Notes under the pieces: generated by a model
Databases searched by the model: none
Seen by the model: the letters and a program-made list of their open reading frames with translations, nothing else
What the model was told of the DNA's origin: nothing
Source of the DNA: Eumeta japonica
Taxonomy: Eukaryota > Arthropoda > Insecta > Lepidoptera > Psychidae
Reading direction: 5' to 3'
NCBI GenBank assembly: GCA_005406025.1
Contig: BGZK01000280.1
Location: forward strand, 1 to 64,000
DNA length: 64,000 nt
Program-made: the position numbers and the translations under genes
Part shown: piece after piece, positions 15,301 to 25,140 of the stretch
How positions within the stretch are numbered: the stretch's first letter is position 1
How the letters are laid out: each line of letters begins with the position of its first letter

Positions 15301-18300
15301 TTTGAAAATTCAATTCTTAAAAGGAATATAATATTTTTCATGGGAATTCGATTAGCTTTGAAACAGGATTACGTTTATATTTTACGACCAGAGGCGGCTC
15401 GTGACATATTTTTATGGGTGTTCAATAAAATAAAACAAAAACAAGATCTTACCATTAACTTTATTTATATAAAAATCAATTCGCCGATCTTTTGGCGAGC
15501 GAAGACATTATCACTTTCTTGTAAAATCTGATATGGAATTAATTAAGTGTTTTTCTATGCTTATCATACATAACGCATTAAGACGGTCTTGCGCCATAGT
15601 ATTGGCGTAAACGTTTTACTTTATTTAACGTCGAAAACAGCGTTCACTTTCTACTGAGGTCATACGAATAGTGCATACAATATTTAAAAAGTTTCATGCT
15701 TTTAGCAAATACAGATTCTAATAAAAATTCCATAAAATATTGAAGTAAAACAACGGCGCCGTCAGCATTGTGAAAATCTTCTCTGCTATAAATTACTAAC
15801 AACTCATTTTTTAGTTTGGTTTTTTCTAGGAAATTGTAAGTGTTTACCATTTTTTTTAAATCATCTACAGGAAAACTCTTATTGTAGTCCGCAAATCTAT
15901 CTGTGTAGAACAATTTAGAAGCCAATAAATGGTTCGTATGTATAAATCTGTCTTTAATCTGCACTCTTAATACGTCACATACTTCTTTTCTCATAACTGA
16001 ATGATTTACGTCATCAGGACGACGTTTTTTCTTCGGCGAAGGTGGTGGAACTGCATCACGTAACTCGTTTATGGCTCTTGAATTTACTGACTTCATTCAT
16101 GATTTTAATCGAGTCAAGTGATCGAGACTGTAAAAATTTAAACAACATTTCACAATGCGGCATAAGCGTCGCATGAAAGTTCAGCCAATACAAAAAGTTT
16201 TCATTATTTGAATATGAAAGGAGCGATTGAGCTTGATTGTAGCCATTGGGATCACTGTTATGACTGTCCATTGTTGCTTGCATACACTCTTTCAGAGGCT
16301 CTAAATTATCGTGTATAGCTTTCACTGTACGTGTATTATAATTCCATTTCGTCTGTGGAGCGGCAGGTATTTTGTTCCCCGAGTACGGGAAACAAAATAA
16401 TTTATTACTGTCTTCACAACCACACAACCAAGGTGTTTTGATATATTGTTCAGATTTAAAAGTACGCGTATAAGTATAAGTATATAGTCGAATTATATTT
16501 TCTATATAACAAATTGAGAATGGAATCTGGATCGGAATAGGAAGCGTGATACTGATCGGGCGATCTTGCTTTCAGATTGATCCCAATTTTATTCCGTTTC
16601 AAAGAAAATGAAAGCAAAATTTGGGATTAAAAGTAGAACCGGCATTAAAATCGAGAACAGCACTGGAATAGATTCTAATGCTATATTGGAATAGATTCTG
16701 CTCTAGAGGCAGCATCAAGCTTGAAGTTTAGAACAGGATTGATTTTGAAATTCAAAGCGGGACCAGAATCGAAACCGACAGTGGATCCGGAATTTAAATT
16801 TAGAACAATATCGCGATCGAGATTATGATTAGCAGAGGGATTTCTTGATATCAAAAATGAATCATTTCACTCTATGCCTACGCGGGTGATGCCGCGGGCG
16901 AAAGCTATATTTCAATATTTCATTTGAACTTTTGAGTTTATTGATTTAAATACTTTGAACATTATATTTGCGGCGTATGTTGACATATTGACTCCTTCTT
17001 CAAAAAGATAGTATTATAACGAATACCATTTTTCAACCTCCATTTGTGTACTCGCCGCATACACCACCCACTCGCGCTACGTAATGAATGTAGACGCGCA
17101 TGAACCCATGTGCTTGGTTTAATAATCTTGTGGACAATAAATTTGGTACAATGTTTCAAATGCAAATTTATCGTAGATTTTGTTTGAAATTTACTTGTGC
17201 GAGTCAAATCGGTGGTATATGTATTTTTTTTTGTCGAAAACCTGTATAAGTTCTAATAACAATTACTTTACGCTAAAAACGTCTTTTTAGTCACCGAACA
17301 AATCGCTTGACAATGCTTTAGACGGTTATTATCATAGTAACAATAACAATTTAACGCCCAGAATACGACACACACCAAGAACCGTGGTCAATCATCATTG
17401 TATGCTGACAATGTATCAGTTTTCAGAACTTGAGATACGCAACTTCACCACCCGTCCTCTTGCGTCACGTAACTTGTTTTTCTACTTTTTGGATTAGATT
17501 GACAATATCACAAAAAGTTTTACAAAATCGGTTACTTCGTTCGAGATATATTGTCAACGAATGTTCGTAAAAAGGGCTTTTTCAAAGAACTTGAAAATTT
17601 TTTCATGGCGCTATTTTTGGTAGTTAAACATCGTATTTTACTTAAAACACTGCGTCAAATGAAGGAAAGCACACCAAAATAAACAATGCGCTGCGAAGTT
17701 ATTGTAGTTGAAATATTAAAAAAAAAATCTGAAGAATAGTTAACCCAGTAGGCCATCCCTAAAATTTCCCGCTCTTATATTTAACGATTTGGTTTTTAAC
17801 TTCTTGCCTTTAAATATTTTATTCTCTTTAAGTTATTGAGCTTATTGAGCTCTAAAACTGGGCAAGGTAGCCCAGTAACTTTTGTTACTTTCGAGCTCAA
17901 AACGTTCAAAAATAAAGTAGCAGTAAATTATTGTGCACAAAAAAATCAATTTTAGTGCTTTTTCAAGATCTCCAAACGCAAATATGTACTAATTTAATTC
18001 GTTTTTAATTGTTTGCGTACAAAAATATATACACAAAATATATATATATTTATATATATAATTTAAATAGATAAAATTAGATAACCAAAATAGCATTTTT
18101 AACTTCCCGCTATGAAAATTGATAAATTTTCATGAATTGGGCATGTACTGTTTTCATTCCGAATTTGAGAAATCGGGTATTCATGTGATCTTAATATTTT
18201 AGGGTCTGTCTAAAATGTTTGACAGCAAGCATTGACAGCAAGATCTATCCATATAAAAAATAAAGGAACACATTCTATGTTCACGTGGACAAATTTGTGG

Positions 18301-21146
18301 GCAGAAAGCTTGTTCATAATATTGATAGCACTGGCATCGAGGAATCAATGTAACCTATCCGTATACATAAAACTGCGGACGGTAATTAAAATTTCCTTTA
18401 GTAAAAAGTGTGGTTTGCTGGTTATTTGTGAAAGTAAAGAGATTAAGAACCTCTTCGGCCTTCTTTTAAACTGACATTGAACAAAAATCACTTCTTAAAT
18501 AAAATTTGCGTTTCATGTCTTCCTTTTAACAGGTTTTATCCCAAAAAACTGTCAAAAGGAGAAAATGGAACGCTAATCTTAATTAAAAGTCAATTTAAAA
18601 GGACATGGCGGAAGAGGCATTTAGAGACATTATAGGGCTATTTCTCACTTGGTTAACAAGGCACATTTATACAATCATCCTAAAGCAAGTGCATAAATGA
18701 AGACATCTAACATGAAGAAGTAGATATTTTTGGGAGCAAGAAAAATTTAAATAATAAAAAGAATAATAATTAAAAAATTATTACAATGGTACATAAAGAC
18801 AATACAATACCCTCGAGCGTTATTTTGAAAAATTTTACTCTGGATAATGATCAAAGAAACAAATGTTTTATCACAATAACCGTAATCCACAGCTGGTTGA
18901 CGCCAAAGTATATGTAAACAATTAAGTTGTGCCAATCCGTCAATACTGTAACGAAAAGAAAAACAGCTTTTCCTTCATCAAATATGTCTTCTATACATGT
19001 ATTAAAAAAAAAATTGAATAGTTTGCTAGTGCTATATAACAAATTATAATACAATAAAATATAAACAAAAAAAAAAAATGTTGAGCAAATAAAATGAATA
19101 AATGAGCCTGGATAGTACTAGTAGACAGAGAGGGAACTGAGCCAAAAAAACTCCTGATGTAAATAAATTAATAATAATGTCTAACATACAATTTTATTAC
19201 GATTATTATGATTTTTGGCTAGTGTACCAGAACATTGTACATGTGTTATGTGTGATAAAATTTGAAGTATCACTATAATATAATAATGGATCATTATCAG
19301 GATTTATAATTACACTATACTTATATTTACTCTCAACAATCTCAATATCGTGAACAAGTTCAAGGGTTATCAGTCCAATAAAATGGAATAATATTGAGCA
19401 AATTGCACAACAAATAAGAAAAAAAAAGGTCAAACGCCGCCTAACCTCGCATAATTATTGTTCTGCGCCAGAAAACCACGCATCGAGCTGAATTTTTTAT
19501 GTTCACCAAAAAAAAATAACATAAAAATAAAATGGAATTAATAGAAGTAAGCGAGTCAAGAAGTAACAATTCGTTCCCACTTTTGTTCACCATAATAACA
19601 AATGGCAATATATCATGAATGTACATTTTCACGTGGTATTAATCGGTATTTAAAATCAATACTATAGGATATTATAAATGTGAGTATCTTTGCCTGTCTG
19701 TCTGTGATGTTTTCACGCTTAAGCTGCCGTACCAATTTTCGTAAAATTTGACACCGAGACCGTTTAACACCAAGGATGGAGATAGGCTACTTTTTTATTT
19801 GTCTGTTTGTATGTCTTGTATTTGTATGTTTAATAGCTAAACATCGATTAAATTAATTATAATAAACATTAGTATACTAATAGAACACGCCATTTTTTGT
19901 TATGTATAACCTACTGTTTGTTTATCTTTCGTCCTGTTTGTTTGTATGTCTACTTATAACTCGACAATGACTCAACCGATTTCGATGTAATTTAAAAAAA
20001 TTTAATAAAAATCCTTTTCACATTAAATTTATGTAACAATTTAATTGATTGTATGTTGATCTGTATATCTTCTTATAACTGAAAGATTTAAAAGTCATTA
20101 ATTGTACTTTATTTTTAGGTCATGCTAATTGTTTGCTTTACTTAGAGAAAAAGCGTGTAAGAATTAGAGATTACAATTGAGAGGAAGATGGGAGTGAAAA
20201 ATACCGTGTGAGAGGGTGAAGTAAAACGAAAGCGAAAGGAAGAGATAGTATTATCAATTAGATTGTAACTATATTATTTATTATTACTATAAAATTTAAT
20301 AATAAGAAAGCCATAGTAAATTAAAACGAGCCATAGGGTTTTTTACACCGCGTCTTTTGTTAGTACCATATCTTCTTATAATATCATAAACGTATTACTA
20401 TATAACGATGTATATAGTATGTATAGATGTAACTCAATCGCACATAAACGGCTGAACGGTTTTAGGTGAAATTTAGCACATAGATAGAATATTATTTTGA
20501 TTTATACGAATATTATTTTGATTTATACGAATATTATTTTACATTTTCTACGTGTCGTGGAAGGTACAAAATATATTACATATTCGATGTACAATAATTT
20601 ACAAGAAACCGGGATCGATATCGAAAGCAGGATGTCGATCGGGAGCGACAGTGCGATGGGAAAAAGAGGAACGCGGGAATGGGATAGGGAACAAGTCCGA
20701 ATCGGAACTTATTGTGAAATCGCAACTTGAATTAGAAACAGGATCAATGATCTCATGATTACTCAAAATAGAAAATGATGTATTAATTATACATCCACGC
20801 CGACAGAGCCTCGGAGAAAAGCCAATATAATATAAAAAGAACAAATATATAAGCTCAAACACACGGAAAAAAGTTGAACAGTGTCGATGCACACATTGCT
20901 ACAAAACTCTCCATTATATGTGGTCAAATGCATCAAATACGTTTCAGACTTAAAACTTCACGCAAACAAAGGTAAGAATTTCATTAAATAAACTATAATG
21001 CGATAAATAAATATATATCTAACTTAAAATAAATATGTATCGAAATAAATATCTAACTATTCAATTTACACACTACGTAGTTCACACCACATGCACTACT
21101 CACAGGTGGTTCTGTCGTCAGTGTTGATAACTGTAACTGTCTTCAT
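171..21146 (-). CDS. SLC17-type anion/phosphate cotransporter, tandem copy 1 (3' end outside window)
   Basis: Major facilitator superfamily membrane transporter of the SLC17 type, often annotated in insects as putative inorganic phosphate cotransporter. Seven exons were found by joining minus-strand reading frames at GT/AG sites with matching phase: 21146-21104, 5122-5007, 4489-4310, 4112-3974, 2505-2288, 1808-1659, 303-171. They give 979 coding bases (326 codons plus one base) with no stop. Family marks seen are RVNMSMAIV after TM1, SSFFWGY and PSG in TM2-3, the CRVVQGLSQGF helix, YAGGQLGTALQ, and HCGQNWGFWTLVTEIPSYM. By analogy with copy 2, three further exons (about 133 residues) should lie left of base 1. 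Intron 1 is 16 kb because of transposon insertions. Substrate is unknown; phosphate, urate or organic anions are all known for the family. Confidence 0.85.
304..1658. other. Intron 6 of SLC17 copy 1, with GC-richer insertion
   Basis: 1,355 bp against 510 bp for the same intron in copy 2. The surplus corresponds roughly to 700-1260, a GC-richer block with a minus-strand open frame of 81 codons (718-963) that I do not recognise. It probably is a transposon fragment. Confidence 0.5.
1659..1808 (-). CDS. SLC17 copy 1, exon 6 (TM7)
   Basis: 150 bp, phase 0. Reads IVATPWREICTSLPFISLII, then AHCGQNWGFWTLVTEIPSYM and SNVLGVDIKS, the highly conserved NWGFW helix of SLC17 proteins. Acceptor cctag, donor GTGAGT. 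Confidence 0.88.
2288..2505 (-). CDS. SLC17 copy 1, exon 5 (TM5-TM6 and central loop)
   Basis: 218 bp, same length as in copy 2. Completes the split Gly of YAG, then GQLGTALQMVASGFVADAWG and, later, FGADSPQKSK, ending SLGHVGEQK before donor GTACGA. Several amino-acid differences from copy 2 (for example MVASGFVADAWG against MLVSGFIMEAWG) show this is the most diverged shared exon. Confidence 0.88.
2506..3973. other. Intron 4 of SLC17 copy 1
   Basis: AT-rich intron. Nothing coding or clearly repeated was seen. Confidence 0.6.
3974..4112 (-). CDS. SLC17 copy 1, exon 4 (TM4 region)
   Basis: 139 bp, phase 0 to phase 1. Reads GGWGAVCACRVVQGLSQGFL, then YPSVHALISQWVPLEEKSRL and GTFIYA. This is the intact frame against which the 141-bp copy 2 exon is seen to be shifted. 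Confidence 0.88.
4310..4489 (-). CDS. SLC17 copy 1, exon 3 (TM2-TM3)
   Basis: 180 bp, phase 0 at both ends, acceptor gcgcag, donor GTAAGA. Begins AFGWSVKIQSLVLSSFFWGY and ends LPLAADY. Contains the second and third helices with the loop ATRFGGGRLVL. Confidence 0.88.
5007..5122 (-). CDS. SLC17 copy 1, exon 2 (TM1)
   Basis: Acceptor tag at 5123-5125, donor GTAAGT. Encodes RLLGVRHVQALFLFLAMVLG followed by FAMRVNMSMAIVTMSSPD, the first membrane helix and the SLC17 RVN signature. It is 116 bp, 15 bp shorter than the copy 2 exon, which carries an in-frame duplication of HVQAL. Confidence 0.88.
6150..6480 (+). repeat. Three degenerate tandem copies of a roughly 105-bp unit
   Basis: The unit GCGCTAATCTCTG(G/T)AA followed by a TTTGGAAAAT-like segment and GAGGAAAGCTATAAG occurs about 6157, 6262 and 6380, each time less conserved. 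Similar text occurs widely in arthropod genomes as a dispersed repeat; that comparison is from memory. Confidence 0.5.
7530..7745 (+). repeat. Degenerate GGGATCG/GAATCG-like array (copy a)
   Basis: Loose short-period repetition of ATCGGAAT, GATCAAAA, GAGATCGA and GCAAGATCA words. Same style as the blocks near 14770, 16515, 20605, 24957, 57045 and 61200. Confidence 0.5.
8660..8959 (-). repeat. 3' LTR of the gypsy element
   Basis: Matches 12825-13127 along its length, including CGGCGTCGTCGAGTGATCGA and the end GCTTCATGTCGCTACA. On the element strand it starts TGTAGCGACATG after a polypurine tract. It has extra bases (CGTCG, near 8879) and many substitutions relative to its partner. Confidence 0.88.
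9583..10120 (-). pseudogene. gypsy integrase, frameshifted
   Basis: N-terminal zinc-binding segment with His in NLHNLNHPGGK and Cys in CFKCQQC, then the catalytic core with YCLTIVDRYTHWSEAYPLQE and EHITTDRGRQF supplying two acidic residues. The frame is broken between the two parts, near 9850, and the core ends early. Confidence 0.85.
10280..11614 (-). pseudogene. gypsy reverse transcriptase and RNase H, frameshifted
   Basis: Recognisable pieces in order: GRPRRLDPKRLQIAKKEFEN and SPWSSPLHLAPKK (fingers); MTFGLRNTAQTFRQFMDEVL and FIDDILVFSNTHIEHEKHLR (palm, where FIDD takes the place of the usual YxDD); MKELRRFLGIINFYRQFIP (connection); QTDALNIAIGAVLQQR; and KYSPYDREFLAIYEAIRNFR with FTDHKPLTHAF (RNase H). 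Multiple frame breaks make it nonfunctional. Confidence 0.88.
11756..12019 (-). pseudogene. gypsy aspartic protease fragment
   Basis: Contains IQYLIDTGSDLCVF, the retroviral-type aspartic protease active site DTGS, then ELFAANGS and a terminal QLNVD. Separated from gag and reverse transcriptase by frame breaks. Confidence 0.8.
12052..12800 (-). pseudogene. gypsy gag-like polyprotein, frameshifted
   Basis: First frame begins with Met at 12800 and contains FRVGLRVPPFDPDDPTLWFA, typical of gag capsids of arthropod gypsy elements. It then shifts near 12600 to a frame reading EELGDRKPSQFLRHLKSLAG, and again near 12300 to a short coiled segment (VLNKQVAALTRKLEEVY). At least two frameshifts. Confidence 0.8.
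12825..13127 (-). repeat. 5' LTR of the gypsy element
   Basis: Partner of 8660-8959. On the element strand it starts TGTAACGACATGAAG. The internal side reads GTGACCCCG, a plausible primer-binding-site position. Boundaries are taken from where the two copies stop matching. Confidence 0.85.
13128..15388. other. Intron 1 of SLC17 copy 1, middle part
   Basis: AT-rich. Fragments of TGTCTGTTTGTTTGTCCTGG type near 14575 look like dispersed repeat. No exon was recognised. Confidence 0.5.
14770..15025 (+). repeat. Degenerate GAATCG/GATCGGAATCG array (copy b)
   Basis: Runs of GAGCAGAATCAG, GGAATCGGAATCGAAAGCAG and GAGATCGGAATCGAAAAC with a loose period of about 6-12 bases. Confidence 0.6.
15389..16440 (-). 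mobile_element. Decayed, internally deleted hAT / ZMYM1-like transposase element
   Basis: Minus strand. Near 16430 it reads PWLCGCEDSNKLFCFP, the end of a TTF/MYM-type N-terminal zinc finger. It then runs directly into KWNYNTRTVKAIHDNLEPL, which in full-length relatives lies hundreds of residues later. A frameshift near 16090 leads into NELRDAVPPPSPKKKRR and, after more frame breaks near 15650, ESERCFSTLNKVKRF, the hAT C-terminal dimerisation motif. CAGAGGCGG at 15389-15397 has the form of a hAT terminus. The opposite terminus was not found. The family call is from established hAT/ZMYM1 features; inactivity is read from the frames. Confidence 0.75.
16441..17739. other. Intron 1 of SLC17 copy 1, no exon seen
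   Basis: Contains the degenerate array at 16515-16830. The remainder (16870-17739) is AT-rich without recognised features. Confidence 0.5.
16515..16830 (+). repeat. Degenerate GGAATCGGGATCG-like array (copy c)
   Basis: Words such as GGAATCTGGATCGGAATAGG, GGGACCAGAATCGAAACCG and GATCCGGAATTTAAA repeat loosely. Confidence 0.55.
17740..18215. repeat. AACTTCCCGCTA family, two pieces head to head
   Basis: Left piece begins CCCAGTAGGCCATCCC and TTTCCCGC, the reverse complement of the right end of the 26381 copy. At 18101 TTAACTTCCCGCTATGAAAA starts a second piece in plus orientation. Confidence 0.6.
18216..21103. other. Intron 1 of SLC17 copy 1, 5' part
   Basis: AT-rich without exons. 19680-20100 has several TGTCTGTTTGTATGTCT-type segments typical of dispersed insect repeats. 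20497-20533 has a 22-bp tandem duplication of the ATATTATTTTGATTTATACGA type. Confidence 0.5.
20605..20750 (+). repeat. Degenerate GGGATCGATATCG-like array (copy d)
   Basis: CGGGATCGATATCGAAAGC, GTCGATCGGGAGCGAC and GAATCGGAAC words. Same style as the other arrays. Confidence 0.5.
21104..21146 (-). CDS. SLC17 copy 1, exon 1 (start codon)
   Basis: Reads MKTVTVINTDDRTT plus one base, then donor GTGAGT. The start is supported by the paralogous exon at 42044-42086, which has the same length and layout (MKSVAAVNSDDKAT). This is the cytoplasmic N-terminus before TM1. Confidence 0.75.
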
Positions 21147-21550
21147 GGTGGAGGCGAAAGAAGCGAACAGCTCAACTCAAGGACGAAATACAAAATCTAG
21201 TCGTGAATCATAGGCGAATCTTAATAACACTGTTACTCTCCAAACACACTTTGAATGGATGGTTGACCAATTATGCAAAATAATTCAACCTGTACACATT
21301 TATGGACCGAGTGCTGAATTTCTACGACATATCAGGTCACGATAGGAATTATGCTGTAGGGTGTCTGTCGACAGTTAAAACTGGCGGTCGCGGCGAGCGG
21401 ACAAGACGAGAGCGCGGCGCGCGCCCCCAAAGGCGAGTGCCGCGGCGCCGACCAGCGCTCCTCCGCGACGTCACCAGCTCTAGACAACGGATCAACGCAA
21501 AGACGCCGGCGGAACCTTCAACTTGTCTTTCAAGTTCAAGACCCAAGAAC
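21147..21550 (-). promoter_or_regulatory. GC-rich upstream region of SLC17 copy 1, duplicated before copy 2
   Basis: Lies directly upstream of the copy 1 start codon. A GC-rich core (about 21385-21480) shares AAGACGAGAGCGCGGCGCGC, GACGTCA and ACAACGGATCA-like segments with 42340-42460 upstream of copy 2. It contains GTGACGTC on the minus strand at 21474-21467, resembling a CRE half-palindrome. Probably 5' UTR plus promoter. The 88-codon and 67-codon open frames here are by-products of the GC-rich sequence. Confidence 0.6.
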
Positions 21551-22087
21551 ACCCAACGGTCTTATTAGGATTCGAACTGGACTAGTGTGTGTGTGCGGTG
21601 AAATATATATTATATGTTCATCTGTAATTTGTTACGTGTTTACGTGCTTTGTCTCAATGGGAATTGGATGTCTTCGGACCCCGCCCATGTTTATTTCGTC
21701 AGAATTAGTTAAACGTGTATTTTCTATATTAAAATATATTTCATTTTTCGTACATATTCCTACTGTGATCGAACGGCGGTCGAGTAATTCGTTGTGTCCT
21801 AAAAGCGGGTGTCTTAATAAAAACATTTAAAATTTTTGAATAGTTTTAAAAACATTCAATTAAGAAATAAATTCGCTCTAAAGTATATTGCGTTATACAC
21901 ACTGTGTAATAAACTCTGTTCATAGAATTAAACCCTCGGACTCGAACGGCGATTTTATTTATAATATACTAGCTGACCCGCCCGCTTCCCTGGGTAATAT
22001 TTATTATAAAATAAAATGGCGAAGGATTTACGGAATTCTAAAAATGAATAGCCTAGAACCATCTACTAATCATCAACCTATTTTCAT

Positions 22088-22141
<54 letters not shown>

Positions 22142-24409
22142 ATTATCGGAATAGCTAGTTCTGAATAGAACGTACGAGTATATGAGGCCCATAATAACTA
22201 CAATTTTTTTAAATATCATTGGTTCACATTCGCAGATCCGAGTCTTCGTCCACAAAATCCGTTTTCATCGCTCATCAAATTCTTAACTAACATTTTTCTT
22301 CACATCCCCTATTATTTTTTAAACATATTTGCGTATATATTGTAATATGGAAAATCTAATTGGATCTTTGGTAAAGCACTTTATAAAAACGCTTCAAGAG
22401 AAAAATAAAGAATAAATAAATGCAATACGCAATATTATTAAACGTAAGATTCAGGAAGTGCCATACTTATCTTTTATAGCGTCTGACATAGTTACAATAG
22501 TATTAATGTAAACAAGTATATAAATGACATGTGCTTGTGTATATGACATATGCTTGTGTAAGACAGCTATGAGTAATGACACTCAACATGTTAAATACTG
22601 GGCACCACCTAAAAACAAGTGTCGATAAAGGAAAGTTATAAAAACCTAACAACAAAATAGTCCAGATGGGATGACAAATTTAATAAAAGTTTTCATGGAT
22701 CAAAATTTCATTTCATATCATATTAGGAAGATGTCTCATAGAAATTAATATTAAGTAGGAGTCGATTTACTTTTTATCCTTACCCTGGATATAAATTCCT
22801 TTTTCTCAATATATTCCTAGATGAAAAGAGAATATCCATGCACTTTTGAATTTTTTAAATGATCCTAGTTGTCGCTTATTAACAGATGACAGGTCAGTCT
22901 GATTAAGAATTTTCAACATTGAAAATGCTCAAAATGGATGCTCTTAATTTATTTCCTATTACGATCATCAATTCGAATTATAAATAAAAAAAAAACTTGT
23001 AAATTTTAATAGAAAAGAAGTTGTTATTATACTACGACATTTCGTTCGGGTGCAGTCCACAAATTACCAATTTATAAAGAAAATTCATTTTCTTTTAGTA
23101 TAACCTCATATTAAACAAGCGTACCTATTGCGCATACGTCCAGTAGGCCCTCGTGTATTCGATGACGTGTGCACACACAGGGACGCGCAGTTACTTGATT
23201 ACACGTCGAGCACCCCCAGCCAAGCCGCGAGTACTCCTAACGATTGTTTGCGTTGCGACCGACTCTTGTGGATATATAGGATATCAAAAGGCTACATTAT
23301 AAATAACAGAAAATTCCGTTGTCATCTTGCACAACTTTTAGACAACTAGTTTTAGACACGAAACTGTACAAATGGAATGCTAGTGCACACAACACAGAAA
23401 AGTATCATAATACAGAAGAATTAATGAAGAAGCGAATCTCGTCAAATTGAAAGGAATAGTTGAAATTTGCGTGAAACCGTTTAAGTATTGAGTGTTATTT
23501 GATTGCATATTTGAAGGGCAGACGAGCAGACGAGCAATCAGACAGTGAACGTTCACCGCCGTCTATGGCTACTCGCAACCTCGGAAGAGTGCGTTGCTGG
23601 CTTCTTGGAAAGAAATAGGGTATCTAATTGAGAGGCTCTCAAAAGAAGTTGGCTACATTATGGCTCTATTACAGTATAAGATAAATTATTATGTCAATCA
23701 TCTCGTAAGAATTCACAATTTATTTTTTCAAATGTAGAAAAAAACCATATAAGTTAAGAAACAGCAGTTCCCTACTACATACAAAAATATATTTCAATTT
23801 ATTGAGATCCATTCAGTCCATATATGTAGTATGCATATGTCTAGTATCTCTATTCTAAGATTCAATCACTATGATACAATAACGAAGTAAAATAGATGCT
23901 TAAAGAAGGCAAATGTATCTTCCATAAGAGAACGTATTATGTATATTCAAGCACATTTCAACAAAATTTATTTATATTTCCACAGCCTCTGTGACGCGAG
24001 TATTTTCAGTATTTACTATATATAGATTTGTCTTGCTAATTATACCATGTATTATATTTCACCTATTATTATTTTGATTAGAATTTTTTTTATAGAATAC
24101 TAAAATAAACAAGTAAATTACATAATAGCTTCAGTCAAGTTTGTCGAAGAGGATCTAAAAATACAGCTCATGATGCAGACAGTCACTTTAGTGACATCGT
24201 TTGAATACTTTACAATTATAAATGAAAAAAAAATGAAACTGAAACACGAGAGTAACGACGAGATACGTAGTTACAGTTCCAGCTTTACCTAGAACGTTGG
24301 CCTAAATTTAAAATTTATAACATTATTAAAGGTAACGACGATTGTGTCCTTTTTCAGCAAGACAAATAGATGTTTTGATTATTGCACGCGCAACAAACTT
24401 CCATTGACT
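21551..24409. other. Intergenic between SLC17 copies
   Basis: Mostly AT-rich. 21965-22010 carries CTAGCTGACCCGCCCGCTTC, the junction word of a widespread insect LINE-like repeat, followed by a TA run. 23125-23275 is a GC-richer patch without a recognised function. Confidence 0.5.
22091..22139. repeat. (TA)n microsatellite
   Basis: About 24 TA units with one interruption near the start. Confidence 0.95.
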
Positions 24410-24830
24410 ATAAACAAATCCATTACATTTCCTTAAAAGAAACATATCCATAAATACTAAATACTCATACGCATTATGTAAAATCAAACTAGATGAAGTT
24501 ACGTTTATCAGAGATTTGGGAGTCGTTTTCGACTGTAAACTTCCCTTTGATCTCCATGTTAGACACATTGTGAGTAGGGCATTCAGTATGTACGGTTTTG
24601 TAATGAGATCTTGCACTGATTTCACTAGAACATCAACATACTTACAATTGTACAAAGCTCTCATTCGATGTCAGCTAGAGTATGCTGCTCCAATATGGAA
24701 CCCATACTATGACAAATATAAAAATGTCATAGAAATGGCATAAAAAAGATTATTGAGAACAATGCACTTCAGATGTGGCTCTGTTAGATTTTCATACAGG
24801 TCTCTACTGAAGAAATATGTTATACTAGCT
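24410..24830 (+). mobile_element. Jockey-type non-LTR retrotransposon fragment (reverse transcriptase C-terminal part)
   Basis: Plus strand. Reads CTRNKLPLTINKS near its start and, after frame breaks, FIRDLGVVFDCKLPFDLHV, SRAFSMYGFVMRSC and KALIRCQLEYAAPIWNPYYD, which match the end of LINE reverse transcriptases of the jockey/CR1 kind. A stop follows at IEMA and a further KRLLRTM segment is visible. It is a dead 5'-truncated copy. Confidence 0.85.
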
Positions 24831-25140
24831 GGCCCGGCAGACATTGCTCTTTTTTTTGTTTGTTCTTGCCCGTATGAAAGCGCCCGTAGCTGCGCCGGCA
24901 CGGACGTATAATGAATTCGTCATCTTTTTATGTCGACTGCTTTCTAATCGAATACCCGTATCGCTTTCGATTCCGCAGCCGGTCACACATCTGATTGTAA
25001 TCCCGACCCCACATCCGCTCTCCGTTTCAGTCCCGATGCAGCTTGCGATTCAGTTCCGATCAGATTTTATTCTCGTCCCGTTCGCAATTCTCTGCCCCAC
25101 CCCGCTTTCAATCCCGGTTTCGCTACCAGTCACAATTCTA
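24826..25140 (+). repeat. CTAGCTGGCCCGG-linked degenerate array (copy e)
   Basis: Starts ACTAGCTGGCCCGGCAGACA and then passes into loose repeats of GATTCCG, AATCCCG and AGTCCCGAT, the reverse complement of the arrays at 7530, 14770 and 16515. The same junction and array recur at 56930-57410. Confidence 0.65.

Noticed and set aside
21302..21568. 88-codon Arg-rich plus frame
   Set aside because: It is a by-product of the GC-rich region upstream of copy 1; the paralogous region at 42186 has a different frame.
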